The notes below the pieces were generated by a model. It worked only from the letters and a program-made list of their open reading frames with translations, did not search any database and was not told where the DNA came from. 64,000 nt of DNA, taken from Chara braunii. Taxonomy: Eukaryota; Streptophyta; Charophyceae; Charales; Characeae. The DNA lies in NCBI GenBank assembly GCA_003427395.1, contig BFEA01000300.1, forward strand, positions 590,764 to 654,763, written 5' to 3'. This document shows positions 57,656-64,000 of this stretch, piece after piece; the first letter of the stretch is position 1, and each line of letters opens with the position of its first letter. A program made the translations under genes and the position numbers.

Positions 57656-57716
57656 GAAAGTTTGATGAAACAGTCTGGCACAGTCATGTTTTTTTAGTGT
57701 ATAGCGAATATGACAA

Positions 57717-57812
57717 CACACACACACACACACTTTTACTCTCACAGACACACGCACACACACATGCACACACACATGCACACACACACAAACACACACA
57801 CACATACACAAA
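57717..57812 (+). repeat. (CA)n microsatellite
   Basis: Interrupted CA repeats. Confidence 0.95.
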
Positions 57813-58533
57813 CTTTCCCTCCCCCCTCCAAAAGTTCCACTTCAGCCCACTAGAGGAGGTGATATGAGCATCCCCCTATAGTGCTCCTGTCTGTTGGTGG
57901 GGAGCGGCACCTGCTGGAAACTGGGTCCAACTTCCCATGAACATTGTGAATAAAACACCAGTTGGGACCCCCCCCCCACACACACACTTGGAGTTGTGTA
58001 TAGCGAACAGGACAAAACATAAACACAACATAATCACTGCCTTAGCCTTCCCCAACCACATCACTGCACACCCGTGCCCTCACCGTAAGTCAATGATTCA
58101 GGGTATAAACGCACCCCTAATGGCCTGCAAACTCAGGGCATACTCACATGGGGAACTGATGAAATCCCAAAATTTGAGGTAGTTTTCGGGTCACATTGGA
58201 GAGGCCCGCTACCTAAGTGTACTTTTTGGTGACCCTTTTGTCAGCAGCCTGCGGGGCCCCGAGAGGACCCTTTTTACCTTTTTTATTTTTCTTTCTCCGT
58301 GAGGTATTTCTAGAAATTCGTGCATGAGGGAAGCATTTGTGCGTGTTAATTCAGCATTGAAAAAAAAAGAGGAAAAACTAGGGAGAAGTCACGGTTTCAC
58401 GATTTCGTGAATGTTGCTCCAAAGTGAGGAAAATCGTGAATGTATGCAGCCTAGTTGGGTGGGGATGTGTTGTATTTGAGGGATGCCTGAAGTGGATAAA
58501 AAACTGAAATCCTGACTGCACCCTAGTACCCCC
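57813..58533. other. Intergenic sequence, nothing coding
   Basis: Contains GGTATAAACGCACCCCTAAT (about 58100), which recurs as GGGTATAAAACGCACCCCTG near 61060, so part is a dispersed repeat. Confidence 0.4.
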
Positions 58534-58946
58534 CCCCAAAAAATAGGGATTTTTTTTTAAATGCCCCTCAGACTTCCGTTTATTTGCAGTATGTCCCTCC
58601 CATGGTCGACTTACCCTGTTGTGCCCCAGGGGCCTCTGAAGTTTCCTGCAGGCCCAGTGAGGCGTTCAACTTTTCAGCATGCCCCTGTGGCTGTTGGTGG
58701 CACTCGTGGCCCTTCCCCTGGCCCTGGGAAAGGAGGTACTGGGGCATACTGGAAATTCGGAACTGGTACTGGTAGGGGCATATTGAACATATTTTAGGCC
58801 CAAACTAGGCCAGGATTTTTTCAGAAATTTCAATCATTGTCAGAGGGACACGACAGGGTAAGTAGGCCATCAGAGGGGCATACCGCAAATAAATGGAGGC
58901 GCATTTCAAGTTTTTTTCCAAAAAAACCTCTATATATTTTTTGGGG
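58534..58946. mobile_element. MITE-like element with about 90-bp terminal inverted repeats
   Basis: CCCCAAAAAATA at the left and its complement TATATTTTTTGGGG at the right enclose arms that share TTTATTTGC-GTATG-CCCTC and CTTACCCTGT-GTG (58580-58625 against 58845-58895). The interior (about 200 bp) has no ORF of note. Borders are approximate and no target duplication is certain. Confidence 0.7.
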
Positions 58947-60299
58947 CCAAGCAGTGGGAGTATGTGCACTTCTTGAGAGGTGCAAATGTCAGGGCCGCTA
59001 CTGTGTCCTTTGTGGACACAGCACATGCGTGGCCACATGGGCACCCAAAGGAGCGAATGGGTCTCGCTCCATTACTATACACTCTCCGAATTTGGAGAGT
59101 TCAGCGTTGCTCCACTTACTCTCCACTATACACGTGTGGAATTGCTCGGATAGTTATCAGATATCGGTCGTAGATTGCACTTTCCATCGGTGTATAGTTC
59201 CCAGCCTGCGGAAGTGGTTACTCGGATACTCCTCGAAGGAAACCACGGACCCACCATGTTTTTGGATGGTGAACCTTGAGTCTGGACCGACAAATCAGAC
59301 CGCTCGCCGTTTTGCACAATCCGCGTGCGCCCAACCACATTGTTGTGGGGATTACCATTAAGGTCTGTTGCCACTGCAGGCTGGTGTCCCTTTGGGATGC
59401 AAGAGCCCCCCCCGCCCCTCCCCACCGAAAGTCCATGGTGTTGTAGAGGCCAGTCACTGAGTGCACAGTGATCACCTGGAGCAGTGGGCCATGGGTGTCC
59501 AGGAATTTGAGACCACCTCCCATCCCATCCTCATGTCAATACTCCTAGCGCACCCCCTATCCCACTATCTTACCTCAGTGTGACCAGCACTCAGGACCAT
59601 TACCCTACCAATGGGCAGGCAACTTGGACCGAGCAGCAGTGATAGGCACTAGGGCTGATAGGTTGCCCAGCCCTGGTGGAAGCGGATTCGGACAAGCCTT
59701 GTCAAACTGGAACTTCGGATGCCAAGCCCAGACAATCTACTACGGGCCCCAAGAGACTCTGGACCCTAGGTTCAGACAGGGTAGCACCCACTGAAGCAGT
59801 CTTACCATCCTTCCCCTAGCTTACCCAAGGCCAGGCGGAACTCGGACTGGCCTGAGCGACTTATATCCCTACCCTTACCCTAGGGTCTAAGCCTTATATA
59901 GCCACCAGACAGTTCTATCCGAATGTTGGGGTAGGAACCCCTTACCTGAACCTACTGCAGATACTAGACCCCACCCAGTGACAAGACCCCCTCAGTCTGA
60001 TAGTTGTGTAGTTCGCAAGCTATGTGTATACCCGAAGGCTGTGTATGCTCCGTGATTCTATGTATCGAGATGTACAGACAGCATCATGTGTGGAAACTTG
60101 TGTATGTAGCTTGTAGGCCATGTATAGTTTGCAAGCTATGTGTATGCCCGAAGGCTGTGTGTGCTCTGTGAATCTATGTATCCAGATGTACAGGCAGCAT
60201 CATGTGTGTATATCGAAGAGAGAACGGGGGAAGCTGGACAAGGACCCCCCCCAAGGTCCGAACTGAGCTCGAATTAAACCGCTCTTCTGCCAAGTACAG
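58947..60299. other. Intergenic or eroded transposon sequence
   Basis: A 174-codon plus-strand ORF (58837-59361) overlaps minus-strand frames, one of which reads GWELYTDGK (about 59165-59190), faintly like an RNase H motif of a LINE; unsupported. A 116-bp tandem duplication (GCAAGCTATGTGTAT...CAGCATCATGTGTG) lies at 60010-60215. Confidence 0.35.
60010..60215 (+). repeat. Tandem duplication, 116-bp period
   Basis: GCAAGCTATGTGTATRCCCG and CAGCATCATGTGTG repeat at 60015 and 60131 with few differences. Confidence 0.9.
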
Positions 60300-60960
60300 C
60301 GGTTTCTTTTTCACCTTGTCTTGCTGTGGGCGTACCCCCGCTTTGGTTTTGAGATCTCTTGGCTCAAACTTCCTCGTGCCGTTGTCTCCCAACCCCTAAT
60401 TAGGGGATGTATTCTGAACTGTTCTGCAGGGCCAAACAGAAAAGCCCGTTTCTTCTTTTCTGCCTCCCAGACTTTGACTTCCTCCAATCCCACGGTGGAG
60501 GGAGTAATTATCTCCTCTGTATAAGTTAGTTTCATCTGGGGAGAGGGAACAAATGGCACTCTCCATTCTTCCACTTTCATCCCTTGGATCAGGTCAGGGC
60601 CTGCCACTTCCCACACTCGTCCCCATGACTCCTCTGCGTAGACCCATGTGCCGGCTGGATGCTCCCAGTGGGGGGATGGCTCCAATCAGGCTAGCCAAGT
60701 GCCTTTCAACATGATGAAGTCTTGGGAGTTTCTTCTGTAAGTTCTCTGGTGATACCCACTTCTCCCAATCCTCTTCCCAAATGTGTTTCACTTGGAGAAT
60801 TCCTTTTTCTGCCCAGGACTTTCCAAAGCAGCCCAGGCCATCCCCTGCTGGGAAGGGTCCCTGATTGGGCTGGAAAAGGAGCTGATTTTCAAACAGGCTA
60901 CCTTGTTTTTTCTTTTTTTCTTTTTTCCACTCTGACAGCTATTCGCAAACTCTCCGAAAA
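60300..60960 (-). pseudogene. LINE ORF2 post-RT fragment, same family as 2830-5000
   Basis: On the minus strand one frame reads NQLLFQPNQG, then GKSWAEKGILQVKHIWEEDW and SPENLQKKLPRLHHVERHL; after a frameshift near 60660 the next frame reads AEESWGRVWEVAGPDLIQG and MKVEEWRVPFV, then FLFGPAEQFRIHPLIRGW and a third frame with KFEPRDLKTKAGVRPQQDK. The two key motifs align with the plus-strand LINE at 3690-4209. 5' truncated (no RT palm), frameshifted at least twice; not expressed as a functional enzyme. Confidence 0.7.
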
Positions 60961-61990
60961 TCTGTTTAGGGGATAGTAGTGTGGCGAGACCCAATACATG
61001 GTACCAGACGTCCCAGGTACATGACGACCTTAGGTCCCGGTGTGAGCATGCCCTCAGGGGTATAAAACGCACCCCTGACGGGCTGCGAACACTATGGGCC
61101 TCGCCGGAATGCTGACCAAGGGCATCGCCACGCCACTCACCGGATGTAAAAAGACGAAACCTATGGTGGGGGAATCTACCAGTGCTTTTGGGGTATATAC
61201 ATGCTCCATTTTGCAGATTCCAGGAGCGGTGCGCTGGCGAGGTCCCAAATGTCCATACATACATAACATAATTCAGGTGTATGTATTGTATCTTCAGGTA
61301 GGAAATGGAAAGATACGCCCGCCGTGCGTTTTGTCGTTTTCAGATTTGGTGAGTGGCGCAGCCAGCCCCTCTCTTTCCGCGCGCTCGGCGGCGGCAGAGT
61401 TCCGGATTCGACGGGAGTGGTCGAATCGTCGTTCGTGGTGGCAATCAGGTGAGCGCACGCGGGACGGGCGGGTGAACTGGGCTACCGCGGCCACGAGGAT
61501 AATTCTGTCCGACGGCGCCGTGCGGCCGCGCATGTCGGCCGTCGCCGACAATGTTTGGCGCGCTTAGAGAACAACGACCAGCCCACGTGTCAGCGCCCCC
61601 AGCAGGGCGGCCGGCTTCGGTCCTTTCTGATATCCCAACGCAAGGAACGGAGATTTGTCGGGTGCAGGCGGGAGCCACAAGCGGCGGTGACACGTAGGCG
61701 ACAGCAATTACAAGCACATAGAGCTCACAGTGGTGCTCGATTCTGTTCGTCGGTCTTTTCTGTTGAATTGCGCACGTCGACCTCTGGTCGAGCCGCGAGA
61801 GAGAGAGAGAGAGAGAGTCCATGTCGGGGGTCGCATCGTGTGTGGCGGGAGTAGTCCCTTGTGTGCGAAGAGAAGCGGAAGTCGTGGTTGTGGATGCCAT
61901 GGAGGTGGATTTATGGCGGTGTGCCGCGTACACGAGATGATGATGAGATTTTCGGAGGGTAGAGTGAGACAAGGCAGCTACGTGCGCCAC
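60961..61990. other. GC-rich sequence, possible unrecognised exon(s)
   Basis: 61094-61567 is open for 157 codons on the plus strand and contains donor-like CAGGTGAGC at 61447-61455; opposing minus-strand frames of 85-181 codons overlap it. No family motif. CpG-rich composition differs from the neighbourhood, so a host exon or a captured gene fragment is possible. Confidence 0.25.
61798..61817 (+). repeat. Short (GA)n microsatellite
   Basis: Ten GA units. Confidence 0.9.
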
Positions 61991-62099
61991 GTGTACTATT
62001 GTTGAAGGCGTCAGTGGTCAGGCCTTAAGACTGATCTATATATGAGCCTGATCTGTGTCTATATTTAGGCGCGTTTATGTGACGCACTGTACATATATC

Positions 62100-62190
62100 T
62101 ATCGTCATCCACGTGGCCGGCCTTGTACGTAAGAGATGATGAACAGGCGGAGCTTTCCTTCTTTCCTTTTTTGTTTTGTCTTTTTTCCCC
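62100..62190 (+). repeat. Dispersed module of the hammerhead-linked repeats
   Basis: GTCATCCACGTGGCCGGCCT, then GTACGTAAGAGATGATGAAC and a pyrimidine run. The same module recurs at 63628-63735 and, shorter, at 63188-63240. Confidence 0.8.
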
Positions 62191-62253
62191 TTTGCGCTCT
62201 GATACACGGTGTGACGATATATGTATAACGCTCTGATAACTCTGTGACGATAT

Positions 62254-62362
62254 ATTGTCACACTGTGAATCTGTGACCAAACAGTTTGTCACAGCCCCTC
62301 GTTTGTTGTCCTCTTCTCTCTCTCTGCCTACGATTTACCGGGCAGTTCTATTTGTGACGATA
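62254..62362 (+). repeat. Hammerhead-linked repeat with the catalytic core deleted
   Basis: CTGTGACCAAACAGTTTGTC (62271-62290) continues into ACAGCCCCTCGTTTGTTGTC...ACCGGGCAGTTCTATTTG, the same flank that follows the hammerhead at 29484-29525. Here the CTGATGA...GACG part is missing, leaving CTGTGAC joined to AAACAG, so flanks CTGTGAC and GTCACAG now pair with each other. Confidence 0.75.
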
Positions 62363-62561
62363 TATATTCTTGTGACGATATATATAAATACATACAAATT
62401 ATTAGTAATCCTATTCTTCTTTTTCCTATCTTGCTTTTCCCGTTCTCAGTCCAAGCACCGCGCGCGCAGCTCAAAAAGAGGGACACTCAAACACGGAGTC
62501 CGGGGGCACGCTCACAGACATATCCTCTCACACGGAGAGAGCGATAGGGAAGGGGGAAGAG

Positions 62562-63051
62562 ATGGCAGTCGTGCCAGCTCTTGGGGGGGCCACCAGTGTG
62601 TCCAGGTTGCATGGGTATCCCGACCGACTATCAATGCGTGCGGGTCCTAGCGGTGGCGGGGGGAGCGGTAGCGGAAGCGGCGCGGTGGTCGTTGGCGGGC
62701 CCGTTGCGCATGCGTGCGCCGTTTCTTTGTCGATGGATTCCGGAGGAGGAAGGGTTTTGGAGGCGCGCCGACGTCGAGGGGGAGGTGGCTGTCGCGCTGG
62801 CATCGGTAGGGGAGTGAAGCTGCTGCTCTCCGCTGGAGGGCGGTTATGGCGCAGCGGAAGTCTGAGCTCTTCAAGAAGGAGGCGGTGTACCGCTGTCGGG
62901 GGGCGATCGGGATCGCCATCCGAAGACGATCGCCGTGACGTATCGCCACGTGCCTCTGCATCGTCATCGGAATCGGGTAATTGGATGGGCAACCTTGTCA
63001 GCAATCGTTCAAGCGGCGGCTTGCCATCATCTTACAGCGAAAGCTGTCGAC
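62562..63051 (+). CDS. Possible 5' exon of an unidentified gene (weak)
   Basis: A GC-rich frame opens at GAGATGGCAG and runs about 163 codons, Gly/Ser/Arg-rich (for example GPSGGGGSGSGSGAVVVGG), to ACAGGTATGG at about 63051, which resembles a splice donor; beyond it the frame becomes AT-rich repeat. Opposite-strand frames are also open (158 codons), as expected for CpG-rich DNA. I recognise no domain. It could be a host exon, a captured fragment, or chance. Confidence 0.25.
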
Positions 63052-63099
63052 AGGTATGGCCGTTAAATCTCTACCCCTTAAATCTCCACCCTCGTCTAT

Positions 63100-63760
63100 A
63101 TGTATTTCTATATATACATGTGATATATTGTCACACTGTAAATGTGTACATGTATAATCATATATATATCTTCGTTTGCATATATGTGTCGTCAGGCCTT
63201 GTACGCAAGAGGTTGTGAACAGGGGGAGTTTTAAGGAAGAAGATAAAAAAACGAATTCATTTTTTCTTTGTTTTCTTTCTGTTTTTTTTTGCGCTTTTGC
63301 GCTCTGATATTTTTGTGACAATATATATTCTCGATTGTTGTCCTCATATGTATATACTAATATGTATCGTCTATATACATGTGAGATATGTATATATCTA
63401 TATGTATATCGTCAAACAGAGCTGCTTCGGTAAACCGTAGGCAGAGAGGGAGAAGAGGACATATACCGTCAAACAGAAACTGCGCGGTAAACCGTAGGCA
63501 GATGGATCTATATATATATATCTATATATAATTTCATTTCCTCCTCTTCTTTACCTCTTTGCCTTCTGGCTGCGTGCAAGTGGGTCCTTGTGACACACGG
63601 GGATGGGGCCAGCCAGCGCTCTAACCTGTCATCCACGTGGCTGGCCTTGTACGTAAGAGGTGATGACCAGAGGTGATGTATAATTTCATTTCCTCCTTCC
63701 TTACTTCTTTCCTTTTTTTGGTTTTGTCGTTTTCCGCCTTTGAAAAATGTAACAACATGA
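63100..63760. repeat. Cluster of hammerhead-associated repeat fragments
   Basis: Minus-strand copies of the TCTGCCTACGGTTTACC module at 63400-63452 and 63465-63502, TA-rich spacers, the GTACGYAAGAGG module at 63188-63240 and 63628-63735, and GCGCTCTGATATTTTTGTGA at about 63299, which parallels GCGCTCTGATACACGGTGTG at 62197. No complete core. Confidence 0.7.
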
Positions 63761-63967
63761 AATAAAGAAATATAATATTTATTTAATTTTACAGTATTAT
63801 TACTAATTTAAGAGTGTGCGAATATACAATAATTCCCGGCCTCGTGTTATTTTCATGATAATGGATTCCTCGTTTTTCCCAAAAAAAGAAAAAAAAAAAG
63901 AAAAAAATCCCTAATATCTAGTCAACGATTTAAATACACACATGCTGTACGTGAATATGTAAATAGA

Positions 63968-64000
<33 letters not shown>
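63761..64000 (+). other. AT-rich right edge ending in poly(A)
   Basis: AATAAAG at 63761-63767 and a terminal run of about 30 A (63971-64000). Could be a retrotransposon tail or a simple repeat cut by the window edge. Confidence 0.5.

Noticed and set aside
59126-59425. RNase H domain (GWELYTDGK)
   Set aside because: Only one acidic motif; the remaining conserved residues are not visible.
59922-60400. Copia LTR beginning TGTTGGGGTAGGAACCCC
   Set aside because: No paired LTR, primer site or coding domain within the window.

Overview
The window looks like intergenic DNA from a large, repeat-dominated eukaryotic nuclear genome. I see no bacterial-style operons, rRNA, tRNA or CRISPR, and no convincing intact host gene. 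Recognisable coding remnants are all transposon-derived: a Ty3/gypsy chromovirus with an initiator-tRNA-Met-type primer site, two copies of one plant-type LINE, and a Plavaka/CACTA-like DNA transposase. The mix fits the green-plant lineage. A charophyte alga such as Chara is my guess from general familiarity, not a result.

The dominant content is one non-coding repeat family, here called HAE (hairpin-array element), present as five copies. HAE-A (1-2797, +, truncated), HAE-B (15589-18175, +, truncated), HAE-C (30560-37509, +, complete), HAE-D (40804-49631, +, complete) and HAE-E (29974-53448, -, complete but split in three by C and D). Complete copies are about 7.0, 8.8 and 7.7 kb. They begin TGTCG, end in (near) CGACA, and are flanked by 4-bp target duplications (ATGC for C, ACGG for D, ATGC/ATGT for E). 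Removing C and D with one duplicate each rejoins E into sequence that aligns with the other copies, so the nesting is well supported. The family carries runs of stem-loops whose stems differ between units and copies but stay base-paired, while the apical loops are conserved. It has no convincing ORF. Terminal features fit giant solo LTRs or a Ginger-like (TGTNR...YNACA, 4-bp duplication) non-autonomous element.

Left to right: HAE-A; a degraded LINE (about 2830-5000); tandem duplications and microsatellites (5380-8315); a minus-strand block (about 8850-15588) with a broken Plavaka-like transposase, an unidentified pseudogene upstream and an unidentified remnant downstream, ending in a CACTA-type TAGTG terminus; HAE-B; the chromovirus (18176-26849), heavily mutated, with a segment inverted in one LTR; satellites and a purine-rich block (27113-29050); a palindrome holding a hammerhead ribozyme core (minus strand, 29484-29525); the nested HAE E/C/D complex (29974-53448); a fold-back (53809-53900); a 2.2-kb purine-rich tract (54670-56930); microsatellites; a 413-bp inverted-repeat element (58534-58946); a second LINE remnant (60300-60960, -); GC-rich segments that could include a host exon (61300-61570, 62562-63051); and hammerhead-associated modules to the right edge, which ends in poly(A).

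The genes do not form a pathway: they are layers of dead mobile elements. The items most worth follow-up are the covarying hairpin arrays of HAE and the hammerhead ribozyme family.
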